Positions 51,754 to 58,550 of a stretch of 64,000 nt of DNA are shown piece by piece. The notes below the pieces were generated by a model, which made no database searches, had not been told where the DNA came from, and saw nothing but the letters and a program-made list of their open reading frames with translations. Made by a program: the position numbers and the translations under genes. The stretch covers positions 1-64,000 of the forward strand of contig JROE01000017.1 of the NCBI GenBank assembly GCA_000783305.1. The letters are read 5' to 3'. Within the stretch, counting starts at the first letter, position 1. Each line of letters opens with the position of its first letter. Source of the stretch: Sphingobacteriaceae bacterium DW12 (lineage in GTDB: Bacteria > Bacteroidota > Bacteroidia > Sphingobacteriales > Sphingobacteriaceae).

Positions 51754-51972
51754 CTATTCCTCATAAAGACGTTGTGCTTCAATCCCCACTATTTCTAGCT
51801 CTTTTATGATTAATTGATGATCCAGACACTTGCCTTCAATCACCAAGACATTGTAAATCGAATCCAAATCTATCTTCCATTTGGTAATGCCATCGAATTT
51901 TCTGATGACAAGGTAAATTTTCTGTAGCAAGCTCGTGCATTGAACATTGGTCTCAAACATTAATTTTTCCAT
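51754..51972 (-). CDS. Small HMA-like protein without the CxxC motif
   Basis: A 72-aa protein whose layout resembles the heavy-metal-associated (HMA) fold of Bacteroidota copper chaperones: strand MEKLMFETNV, the metal-loop position, helix, then GITKWKIDLDSIYNVLVIEG (second and third strands), helix and a last strand. In metal-binding relatives the loop reads CxxC; here it is QCTSLLQK, with one Cys left. So metal binding is probably lost. The start is the ATG at 51972; the open frame is 18 codons longer but includes a hairpin. I infer the fold by eye only. Confidence 0.65.
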   Translation of the reverse strand: MEKLMFETNVQCTSLLQKIYLVIRKFDGITKWKIDLDSIYNVLVIEGKCLDHQLIIKELEIVGIEAQRLYEE

Positions 51973-51990
51973 GGCCTTTGTATTTTTGAT

Positions 51991-52015
51991 AAAGATTTCG
52001 TTTTTAGAAATCTTT
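51991..52015. repeat. 9-bp hairpin upstream of the HMA-like gene
   Basis: AAAGATTTC (51991-51999) and GAAATCTTT (52007-52015) are perfect arms around a 7-nt spacer, about 19 bp before the ATG at 51972. It could shape the 5' leader or bind a regulator. Confidence 0.45.
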
Positions 52016-52080
52016 GGGTTTAACAATTAAGTAGATTTTACATGGGGACGTAAAAATTTCCCTTTACAGCATATGTTGTT

Positions 52081-52120
52081 ATTTAAGAATTCGAATAGCA
52101 GCTGTGCTATTTTCTTAAAT
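52081..52120. repeat. 40-bp composite palindrome
   Basis: Outer arms ATTTAAGAA (52081-52089) and TTCTTAAAT (52112-52120) and inner arms AATAGCA (52094-52100) and TGCTATT (52105-52111) stack into one long stem with a 4-nt bulge (TTCG) and the loop GCTG. No T-run follows on either strand. It lies between the HMA-like gene and tetR. It may be an operator, a folded leader or an orphan terminator remnant. Confidence 0.55.
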
Positions 52121-52132
52121 ATTAATATAGCC

Positions 52133-52147
52133 CTCACTATTAGTGAG
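52133..52147. promoter_or_regulatory. 15-bp palindrome, possible operator
   Basis: CTCACTA and TAGTGAG flank one central T. The centre CTATTAGT is the same as in the tetR operator 190 bp away (52325-52342), which suggests binding by a related regulator. This is inference. Confidence 0.4.
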
Positions 52148-52319
52148 TTGTGTATTGTGAATTTATAAAAAAATGACAACAATCTCAAATTTTTAGGTCC
52201 ATAATGTAATAACATTTAGAAATAGTGTAATCACTGATCAACCAGACAAACAGATACAGGCTGTTTGATATAGAGCGGGAACCATGTTTGTTATCGGGTC
52301 TCAAAAATTTGTATTTTAA

Positions 52320-52351
52320 TTTGCCTACCTATTAGTAGGTAGTTATCTTTG
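52320..52351 (+). promoter_or_regulatory. tetR-fabF promoter with operator in the spacer
   Basis: TTTG (52320-52323), a 20-nt spacer and TATCTTTG (52344-52351) match the Bacteroidota consensus fully. The 18-bp palindrome CTACCTATTAGTAGGTAG (52325-52342, 7-bp arms, 4-bp centre) fills the spacer, the expected place for a TetR-type operator, so autorepression is likely. The tetR ATG at 52360 lies 8 nt after the -7 box, which implies a leader of only a few bases. Confidence 0.8.
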
Positions 52352-52359
52352 TTCCAATC

Positions 52360-52914
52360 ATGGACACAAAATCAGAGATTATTCGAATTGGAGATTCGCT
52401 TATCCGGGATAGCGGATACCATGCATTTAGCTTTACAGATATTTCGAATGCGTTGAACATTCGGAATGCATCTATACATTATCATTTTGCAACCAAGACC
52501 AGTCTCGGGATACAAGTGGTTCGAAAGCATTTTGAGAGTATGCTACAGGTTCAGGAGCAAGTTTCAAATATGGACCCATTACAGAAATTGCATTCCTTTT
52601 TAAACATCTATGTGCAAGCACACACTGAAGATAGGGTCTGTATTATAGGCGCATTAGCTCCGGCTTCTCACGCTGTTGAGACAGAGTTGAGAACTGAGCT
52701 TAGTCAATTTGCAAACAGCGTGTTGCGGTGGTTGGCTGCTATTCTTGAGGAGGGACAGCTAAGCAAAGTCTTTTTCTTTAATGTACCACCCCGTACCAAG
52801 GCCTTGATGATCGTCACCAATATGTTAGCTGGGCTGCAATTGGCGAGATTGACGGGCAGTGATGATTTTTACCTTATTAAACAAACAGTTATCAACGATC
52901 TAACACAATCATAA
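52360..52914 (+). CDS. TetR/AcrR family transcriptional regulator
   Basis: Dimeric DNA-binding repressor of 184 aa. The N-terminal helix-turn-helix (about 8-52) reads SFTDISNALNIRNASIHYHF followed by TKTSLG, and the C-terminal part is a ligand-binding helical domain of YcdC/AcrR C-terminal type. The HTH begins close to the ATG, so the start is secure. The palindrome in its own promoter is the likely operator. Its stop codon overlaps the fabF ATG by one base (TAATG), coupling the two genes, so the regulator may sense a fatty-acid or acyl signal; the ligand is unknown. Confidence 0.92.
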   Translation: MDTKSEIIRIGDSLIRDSGYHAFSFTDISNALNIRNASIHYHFATKTSLGIQVVRKHFESMLQVQEQVSNMDPLQKLHSFLNIYVQAHTEDRVCIIGALAPASHAVETELRTELSQFANSVLRWLAAILEEGQLSKVFFFNVPPRTKALMIVTNMLAGLQLARLTGSDDFYLIKQTVINDLTQS

Positions 52915-54158
52915 TGAGAAGAGTTGTAGTAACAGGACTAGGTGCACTGACACCAATTGGAAATAATGTCCAAGATTTTTGGCAGTCACTTCTAAGTGGC
53001 GTGAGCGGTGCTGGACCGATCTCTAAATTTGATGCAAGCAAATTCAAAACGCAATTTGCCTGCGAACTGAAGAATTTCGTATTATCCGATCATATAGATA
53101 GAGCTGAAGCTCGTAGATACGATGCATTTACCCAGTATGCGCTTATCGCGGTTGATGAAGCTGTAAAGAGTGGCAAAATAGATTTTGAAGCTTTAAATAA
53201 AAATAGGATTGGCGTTATTTGGGGGTCTGGTAATGGAGGGATCAATACTTTCCAAGAGCAAGTGAGTGAATTTGCATTGGGAGATGGAACTCCTCGTTTT
53301 AACCCCTTCTTTATACCGAAGATGATTGTAGATATTGCTTCAGGTATCATCTCGATTAAATATGGGTTACGTGGTGTGAATTTTACCACTGTATCAGCCT
53401 GTGCTACATCCAACACTGCATTGATCGATGCCTTTAATTATATCAAATGGAATAAAGCGGATATGATTATCACGGGTGGTTCAGAGGCTCCTATAACCGA
53501 AAGTTCAATAGGTGGATTTAATTCGGCAAAGGCGCTCTCCACGCTGAATGACAATCCGACCATCGCATCGCGGCCATTTGATACCGCTAGGGATGGCTTT
53601 GTGATGGGCGAGGGGGCTGGGGCCATCATATTGGAAGAGCTTGAAAGTGCAAAAAAACGAGGTGCTACCATAATTGCTGAAATTGTCGGCGGTGGAATGG
53701 CTGCTGATGCTTATCATATGACAGGTACTCATCCTGAAGGTGAGGGGGCATACCTAGGAATGTTGGCCGCACTTGAGGATGCTGGTATAGACGCTAAGGA
53801 GATCGACTATCTAAATGCGCACGCTACGTCAACTTCACAGGGTGATATCAGCGAGTTGCGTGCAGCTCAACGTGTTTTTGGAGAAGGCAGCGATATCAAC
53901 ATCAGTGCTACGAAATCCATGACGGGTCATCTTTTGGGTGCCGCTGGTGCTGTAGAGGCTATAGCGTCCATTTTGGCGGTTGTTAACGATGTGGTACCGC
54001 CAACCATAAATGCTGTAGATATTGAACCTGAATTCAAGGATATGTTCAATTTAACGTTAGGAACCCCGCAAAAACGAGTGGTGAATTATGCCATGAATAA
54101 TACCTTTGGATTTGGTGGCCATATCGCGACGACAATTTTTAAGAAATACGTAGAATAA
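52914..54158 (+). CDS. fabF: 3-oxoacyl-ACP synthase II (KAS II)
   Basis: Condensing enzyme of fatty-acid chain elongation, 414 aa. The catalytic triad is Cys163 (TVSACATSNT), His303 (NAHATSTSQGD) and His339 (MTGHLLGAAGA), with Lys334 just before. The length and intact motifs agree with an active FabF rather than a decarboxylating chain-length factor. It is second in a TetR-controlled operon and not linked to acpP or other fab genes here, so it may be an accessory or inducible copy. Confidence 0.94.
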   Translation: MRRVVVTGLGALTPIGNNVQDFWQSLLSGVSGAGPISKFDASKFKTQFACELKNFVLSDHIDRAEARRYDAFTQYALIAVDEAVKSGKIDFEALNKNRIGVIWGSGNGGINTFQEQVSEFALGDGTPRFNPFFIPKMIVDIASGIISIKYGLRGVNFTTVSACATSNTALIDAFNYIKWNKADMIITGGSEAPITESSIGGFNSAKALSTLNDNPTIASRPFDTARDGFVMGEGAGAIILEELESAKKRGATIIAEIVGGGMAADAYHMTGTHPEGEGAYLGMLAALEDAGIDAKEIDYLNAHATSTSQGDISELRAAQRVFGEGSDINISATKSMTGHLLGAAGAVEAIASILAVVNDVVPPTINAVDIEPEFKDMFNLTLGTPQKRVVNYAMNNTFGFGGHIATTIFKKYVE

Positions 54159-54194
54159 AAGCGCTGCATTTACTACCATATTATCATTGACACT

Positions 54195-54246
54195 GAGTTT
54201 TTATGTTGATTTATATGTCATAGGTCAACATAAAAACTCTTTTGGT
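54195..54246. terminator. Terminator shared by fabF and gtrA
   Basis: GAGTTTTTATGTTGA (54195-54209) and TCAACATAAAAACTC (54225-54239) form a 15-bp perfect stem with a 15-nt loop, followed by TTTTGGTTTTT on the plus strand. It lies between convergent genes. Confidence 0.82.
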
Positions 54247-54259
54247 TTTTATTAGCTTT

Positions 54260-54817
54260 TTATCGATGTTTGAATTTTCGATTTTCTGTTTTTACTGTTT
54301 TGAAGGTAAATCCTTTTTGAACGAGATAACTGAATATAGTCACAATTACGGTCGTTAGGAGCGCAGATGGTGTAGGGTAAAAATCAAGACTCTCTACAAA
54401 GAACTTAATTAAAATGTAATTCATCACAATGCAGCATATGGTGACCGTGAAATAACGGGACAGATGGATTCTTCTTTTCATATTTGCCTCTTGGAATACA
54501 ACAAATAGATTCAAGTAAAAACCAATCGGGAAGGTCACCAAGAATGCGATGATAAATGCGGCAATATGTGGACTAATTGCTAGGTGATCATGAATCTGGA
54601 CAATCTGCTTTTTCAAAAGGAAATTATAAGAAAGAAAATAAACCAATATGTTTAACACAACATTCCCACCCCCACAGATGCCGTATCTAAATGTTTTGAT
54701 GGGGATGAAGCGGAAGAATGCGCCATGTATGCTGTCAATAATGTGTATAATGACCGGTTTGACTATTCTGTGTATTTTTTTTACGTTGTTTTTGAATCCC
54801 TTTACCTGTTGTTTCAT
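54260..54817 (-). CDS. GtrA family membrane protein
   Basis: Four-helix inner-membrane protein of 185 aa, of the GtrA family involved in moving lipid-linked sugars or in cell-wall polysaccharide and teichoic-type modification. The family pattern FRYGICGGGNVVLNILVYF (about 43-61) and the last helix with ending YLVQKGFTFK are clear. It has a basic N-terminal extension of about 35 residues. No glycosyltransferase partner gene is nearby. It is convergent with fabF. Confidence 0.88.
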   Translation of the reverse strand: MKQQVKGFKNNVKKIHRIVKPVIIHIIDSIHGAFFRFIPIKTFRYGICGGGNVVLNILVYFLSYNFLLKKQIVQIHDHLAISPHIAAFIIAFLVTFPIGFYLNLFVVFQEANMKRRIHLSRYFTVTICCIVMNYILIKFFVESLDFYPTPSALLTTVIVTIFSYLVQKGFTFKTVKTENRKFKHR

Positions 54818-54872
54818 CCGATATTAGTCTGCTTTCAGAAATCAAGTGCCAAGGTACAATTTTATTTTTTTT

Positions 54873-55050
54873 AGAGCATGTTTAGATTTATTTTGTAACT
54901 GTGCTTATTCATTTTTTTGCGTCTGCAAGGGATGCATACTGCCCATAGTCGTTACAAGAGATAATAGTAAACCTGCTTCAACAAAGCGTAATAAAGCAGT
55001 AGCCAAACATCGGCATAAGCAAGTTGTTCGATAAATTTTGAACAAGCTCT
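54873..55050. mobile_element. 178-bp MITE-like element with terminal inverted repeats
   Basis: The left end begins AGAGCATGTTTAGATTTAT, and the right end, reverse complemented, begins AGAGCTTGTTCAAAATTTAT; they agree at most positions and similarity continues for another dozen bases. TA stands at both outer edges (54872-54873 and 55050-55051), a possible target duplication. No transposase is encoded; the short open frame across it has no recognisable protein. This is the form of a MITE or an internally deleted insertion sequence. Confidence 0.6.
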
Positions 55051-55275
55051 AGACACCTCGCAGCATGCAACATCGTATAAAATGGGAATGATACAGTGTG
55101 TAAGGAGTCGGGAAATGTTAAAAAGTCTTAAATTTAGAGGTCAACTGTAATTTATGGACATTGCAGGTCGTTATATCTGTACTTTTCATAATTTAGGTTA
55201 ATAATTGGTTAGTAGAAACACCCATAGCTCCCCGCTTTGGGTGTTTCTCTTTTTAATAGCAATTTAAAAAAGGTA
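55051..55275. other. Intergenic DNA between the MITE-like element and the kinase promoter
   Basis: About 225 bp without a protein gene that I can support. Its main content is the orphan plus-strand terminator (55214-55255). Weak -7-like boxes (TATATCTG, TAATTTAG) precede it near 55172-55196 but lack a spaced -33. Confidence 0.45.
55214..55255 (+). terminator. Orphan intrinsic terminator
   Basis: AGAAACACCC (55214-55223) and GGGTGTTTCT (55239-55248) form a 10-bp stem with a 15-nt loop followed by CTTTTT. The only gene upstream is on the other strand, so it ends an unannotated plus-strand transcript, perhaps a small RNA, or transcription leaving the MITE-like element. Confidence 0.7.
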
Positions 55276-55307
55276 TTTGTGAAAAGAAGCAACTTTGTCT
55301 AAGTTTG
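55276..55307 (+). promoter_or_regulatory. Promoter of the LytS-type kinase operon
   Basis: TTTG (55276-55279), a 20-nt spacer and TAAGTTTG (55300-55307) match the consensus fully. The boxes carry the same extensions as the his promoter (TTTGTGAA and TCTAAGTTTG). The predicted leader is about 105 nt. Confidence 0.7.
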
Positions 55308-55417
55308 TGTCTGTCAGAAAAAGCTTGCAGCAATACCTACATGGTAAGTAGGCGTGGAGTTGAAAGTATACTTTTGGAAATCAATCATCACATCACATCG
55401 TATAGACACATCATCGT

Positions 55418-56464
55418 ATGACCAACGCAAGAAAGGCTAAGCACCCTTTTATATCATGGGCCAAAGAAACTTTGATTTTTTCTTTTGCAACTACCTCCTT
55501 AGCCGCTTTGGTCTTTTATACCGAAGGATATCGCGATGTCAAGATGATCTATCAGTCATTGGTGACCTTTTTCGTTATTTTCTCAGTCACGCTAACGAAT
55601 TTATTCATTCATGTAGCCTTCAAGGTTGAAGACCCGGTTAAATCACCGGTCAAGGTCAAGCTCATTAGTTTTGCCAGCACCGTGTTGATTATCTTTTGTG
55701 TCAGTTTGGTCGAAAATTATTTAGATATTTCTAGAATAGACACCCGCGTGCCGTTACCAAAAGGCAATTGGGAATATTATCTCTACTTGATTATACAAGC
55801 TTGTCTATTGAACTTTATCACCTTGCTCTGGCTTTATTTCCTGATGTCCCAACATGTACGTGTACAGCACGAAATTGAACGTTCACGGTTGGAGAAAGCA
55901 AAGGAAGAGGCGGTGAATCAACTACTAAGGCAACAAATCCAACCCCACTTTTTGTTTAATGCTCTCAATACCTTAAAGGCACTGATTCATAAAGACGCCC
56001 GCTTGGCCGAACAATATCTTATCAAATTGTCTGATTTTCTTCGGATTTCCATAGTAGCCGATCCGCAAGGGTTATCTACCGTACAAGAGGAGGTGAAGCT
56101 GTGTCTAGATTATCTAGATATGCAAAAGATGCGTTTCAATGAAGCCCTGGAGTACAAAGTTGATATACCAGCAGCAATTGCTGAAAAGGGCACACTACTG
56201 TTGTTCTCGATGCAACCCTTGGTCGATAATGCAATCAAACATAATTATTTCACCCGCGAACAGCCCCTTTTACTCTCTATATATGAAGAGGAGGGATGGA
56301 TTGTAGTGCGAAACAATAAAAGTAAGAGACGACACGTGGTAGATTCCGCAAAAAGCGGATTGAATAATCTTGTGGAAAGATATCGACCATATTTGGAAAC
56401 GGGGGTAGTGATTTCTGATCGTGATGATGAATTTGAGGTGAAAATTAAAATCATGGAGAAGTAG
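55418..56464 (+). CDS. LytS-type sensor histidine kinase (His_kinase family)
   Basis: Inner-membrane sensor kinase of 348 aa. Four membrane helices (about 18-37, 46-67, 80-100, 118-143) precede a coiled linker and the His_kinase domain. The phospho-acceptor is His177 in QQIQPHFLFNAL, and the N-box is in MQPLVDNAIKHNY. The second half of the ATPase domain is short, as usual in this family. It has no recognisable extracellular sensor domain. Its stop overlaps an upstream GTG of the next frame; the regulator's own ATG is 114 bp downstream. Confidence 0.93.
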   Translation: MTNARKAKHPFISWAKETLIFSFATTSLAALVFYTEGYRDVKMIYQSLVTFFVIFSVTLTNLFIHVAFKVEDPVKSPVKVKLISFASTVLIIFCVSLVENYLDISRIDTRVPLPKGNWEYYLYLIIQACLLNFITLLWLYFLMSQHVRVQHEIERSRLEKAKEEAVNQLLRQQIQPHFLFNALNTLKALIHKDARLAEQYLIKLSDFLRISIVADPQGLSTVQEEVKLCLDYLDMQKMRFNEALEYKVDIPAAIAEKGTLLLFSMQPLVDNAIKHNYFTREQPLLLSIYEEEGWIVVRNNKSKRRHVVDSAKSGLNNLVERYRPYLETGVVISDRDDEFEVKIKIMEK

Positions 56465-56577
56465 TGAGATCATGGTATACTGCTCCCGACTCACTTCGTC
56501 TGTTGATGACACATGAAATAGCAGGGGACAGTATGCGGATCTATGAAAACGAGGTGTACATACATAATTATACAGGA

Positions 56578-57339
56578 ATGAACATTATTGTGATAGAGGA
56601 TGAAGACCTTGCCGCAGAGGACTTAATCAATACCTTGAAACGGGTAGAGCCAAATGCAGTTGTAGAACAACGTCTTACTTCAGTCGAGAATAGCATCGCA
56701 TATTTAGAAAAAAATAAATCAGCCCAATTGATTTTTTCAGATATTCAGTTAGGCGATGGTTTGAGTTTCGAAATCTATGAACGTATAAAAATTGAAATTC
56801 CCATCGTGTTCTGCACGGCCTATCATGAATATATGCTTCAAGCATTTCGGAACAATGGAATTGACTATTTGTTGAAGCCGCTGTCCGAGGATGCTGTTCG
56901 CCACACCATGCACAAGTACTATGGGTTAAAGCGGAGCATGCAATCTGCTATGCCTGATTGGAGTACATTGTACCGTAATCTTGCACAAGAAAGCTCCCAA
57001 AGAGTCAAATCTATCCTAGTCAATTATCAAGATAAGATTATTCCGCTACAAATGGCGGAAGTAGCCCTCTTTTATATACAACACGAAAACGTATTGGTCA
57101 AAACCAACGATGGGAAGGAGTACCTAGTTTCCAAATCCCTGGACGAATTGGACAAAAGTCTGGGCACCGATTTCTATCGGGTCAATCGACAACATATTGT
57201 CAATCGTAGTGTCATCCGGCACGCAAGCTATTCCTTGGCACGAAAACTCGTGTTGGATATCAAGATCAATCATGATATTCGTATTTTGGTGAGTAGGGAA
57301 AAATCCGGTTCTTTTTTACAATGGTTAGGAGGTGAGTGA
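56578..57339 (+). CDS. LytTR-type response regulator
   Basis: Partner of the LytS-type kinase, 254 aa. The receiver domain (1-115) begins MNIIVIEDEDLAAEDL and has the phospho-acceptor Asp55 in IFSDIQLGDG, Thr in FCTAYHEY and Lys in YLLKPL. The C-terminal LytTR DNA-binding domain (about 145-250) includes RVNRQHIVNRSVI. I choose the ATG at 56578, where the receiver fold begins; the open frame reaches back to a GTG at 56464 overlapping the kinase stop, adding 38 residues unlike any receiver. Confidence 0.92.
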   Translation: MNIIVIEDEDLAAEDLINTLKRVEPNAVVEQRLTSVENSIAYLEKNKSAQLIFSDIQLGDGLSFEIYERIKIEIPIVFCTAYHEYMLQAFRNNGIDYLLKPLSEDAVRHTMHKYYGLKRSMQSAMPDWSTLYRNLAQESSQRVKSILVNYQDKIIPLQMAEVALFYIQHENVLVKTNDGKEYLVSKSLDELDKSLGTDFYRVNRQHIVNRSVIRHASYSLARKLVLDIKINHDIRILVSREKSGSFLQWLGGE

Positions 57340-57436
57340 TTTGTTCATCTTTTTATTCTAACACTTGACCCCAATTTTTGTCCGTCTCAACTTGTTTGTG
57401 ATTGCTTGAAAACAATATTATCTTCAATTTTAGGAT

Positions 57437-57577
57437 ATGAAGATATTGACGATTGTCGTTTTCCCTTTGATAGCGGGTTTCGCTTTATTGTTTGAAGCCC
57501 TTCGGTTGAAAGATATCTGGCCCTATTGGGATAGATGTTGTCATTATCATACTATTGATTGCTATAAGTACAATTAA
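57437..57577 (+). CDS. Possible small membrane protein, frame perhaps broken
   Basis: A 46-codon frame starting ATG at 57437, with AGGA just before it. It begins MKILTIVVFPLIAGFALLFE (one membrane helix), then ALRLKDIWPYW. After this the frame becomes unlike a protein (DRCCHYHTIDCYKYN), while the +1 frame at 57531 onward reads IDVVIIILLIAIS, a second membrane helix. Skipping one base near 57528-57530 (GGG) would make a two-helix hairpin protein. It may be a pseudogene, a sequencing error in the G-run, a programmed shift, or coincidence. Confidence 0.4.
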   Translation: MKILTIVVFPLIAGFALLFEALRLKDIWPYWDRCCHYHTIDCYKYN

Positions 57578-57596
57578 CAAACTAAATCCTTACGCC

Positions 57597-57872
57597 ATGT
57601 CCACATTCGTCTCCATATTCAAGACCTCGATAGGCAGCGAGCAAGATAAAAACCATCTTCTTTATCTATTATCCCAAATGGATGATATCATACACTGTTC
57701 GCTCGATTTAGCAGATGACGAGCGCATATTACGAATATGCTCAAATTGCATACGGACCATTCAAGTGGGTGAATTGATGGATAGCTATGATTTTGAATAT
57801 GAATTGATGGATATATTCGAACATGGAGTATCGATGCTACGCAAGCAGGGAAGCTTGAAAGCAGCTATTTAA
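57597..57872 (+). CDS. Small uncharacterised protein, HMA/ferredoxin-like layout without cysteines
   Basis: A 91-aa cytoplasmic protein of unknown function. The order strand (STFVSIFKTSI), helix (DKNHLLYLLSQMDDI), strand pair (IHCSLDLADDERILRICS), helix and acidic tail looks like the beta-alpha-beta-beta-alpha-beta HMA fold, with GSEQ where CxxC would be. It resembles the small protein at 51754-51972 in layout, not closely in sequence. The start is the ATG at 57597; a TTG-start version at 57555 would add 14 hydrophobic residues. It follows the LytTR regulator and may belong to its operon. Confidence 0.65.
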   Translation: MSTFVSIFKTSIGSEQDKNHLLYLLSQMDDIIHCSLDLADDERILRICSNCIRTIQVGELMDSYDFEYELMDIFEHGVSMLRKQGSLKAAI

Positions 57873-57892
57873 CCTATTATGTACTCGTCTGG

Positions 57893-58348
57893 CTATAGTG
57901 GATAGGCTGTCTCACTTTTTGTCTCGGAGAGTACAAAATATGTTTGTACTGTACTTACATGTGGCAATACCGATAGCTTATGTCTGAGGAATTGGTGATA
58001 GGCCTCCATGTCCCTCGTCGCAATTCTCAGCATAAAATCATACGACCCCGCCATCTGATAGCATTCCATCACTTCGGGAAACTTAGCAACTTCTCTTTCA
58101 AACTCATTCAGTACATCTGCGGTATGGGCTTTAAGAAATACCTGAGAAAAAGAAATCAATCCCATTCCGATACAATGTCTGTCTAAAATAGCTACTGTCC
58201 GCTTAATATATCCTTGTGTCTTTAGCTTCTTAACCCTTTCGTGTACTGCCGGAATAGACTTATGAAGATGAAAAGCAAGCTCTTTGTTGCTTAGGGTCGC
58301 ATCCTTTTGTAAAAGGCGCAACAATTTTAAATCGATGTCGTCTAGCAT
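57893..58348 (-). CDS. Lrp/AsnC family transcriptional regulator
   Basis: Feast/famine regulator of 151 aa. The AsnC-type helix-turn-helix (about 4-50) reads LKLLRLLQKDATLSNKEL followed by HKSIPAVHERVKKL, and the C-terminal RAM ligand domain covers about 65-145 (VMECYQMAGSYDFMLRIATR). It is divergent from the cysteine synthase-like gene, with multiple TATTG repeats between them, so it probably controls that gene and itself in response to an amino acid. Confidence 0.93.
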   Translation of the reverse strand: MLDDIDLKLLRLLQKDATLSNKELAFHLHKSIPAVHERVKKLKTQGYIKRTVAILDRHCIGMGLISFSQVFLKAHTADVLNEFEREVAKFPEVMECYQMAGSYDFMLRIATRDMEAYHQFLRHKLSVLPHVSTVQTYFVLSETKSETAYPL

Positions 58349-58356
58349 ACTTATTT

Positions 58357-58467
58357 TATTGAACCGTTGCCAATATAGCTATTGTTTTTGAAAAAAAACA
58401 TATGATTAGCTGTCTGTTCCTAATATTTTATTGTTTTTATTGGTTCATGTTGAATATTATATTGTTT
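58357..58467. promoter_or_regulatory. Array of TATTG motifs between lrp and the cysteine synthase-like gene
   Basis: TATTGAAC (58357), TATTGTTT (58380), TATTGTTT (58429), TATTGGTT (58438) and TATTGTTT (58460) stand on the plus strand. Two of the copies sit in longer similar blocks, AATATTTTATTGTTT (58422) and AATATTATATTGTTT (58453), exactly 31 bp apart. Arrays of AT-rich sites in phase are usual for Lrp-type octamers. The exact operator is inferred. Confidence 0.45.
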
Positions 58468-58550
58468 AATGTCAATTTTGCTTTATATATTTCTAATAGA
58501 TGTAAATAGTTTTCTGTGGCCTTGCAACAGAAATTTCGAACAAATAATTG

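Noticed and set aside
54846..55034. 62-codon frame across the MITE-like element as a gene
   Set aside because: It begins outside the element, has no ribosome binding site, and its sequence does not look like a transposase or other known protein.
56464..56577. GTG start for the LytTR regulator overlapping the kinase stop
   Set aside because: The 38 added residues are not part of a receiver domain; MNIIVIEDED at 56578 is the natural start.
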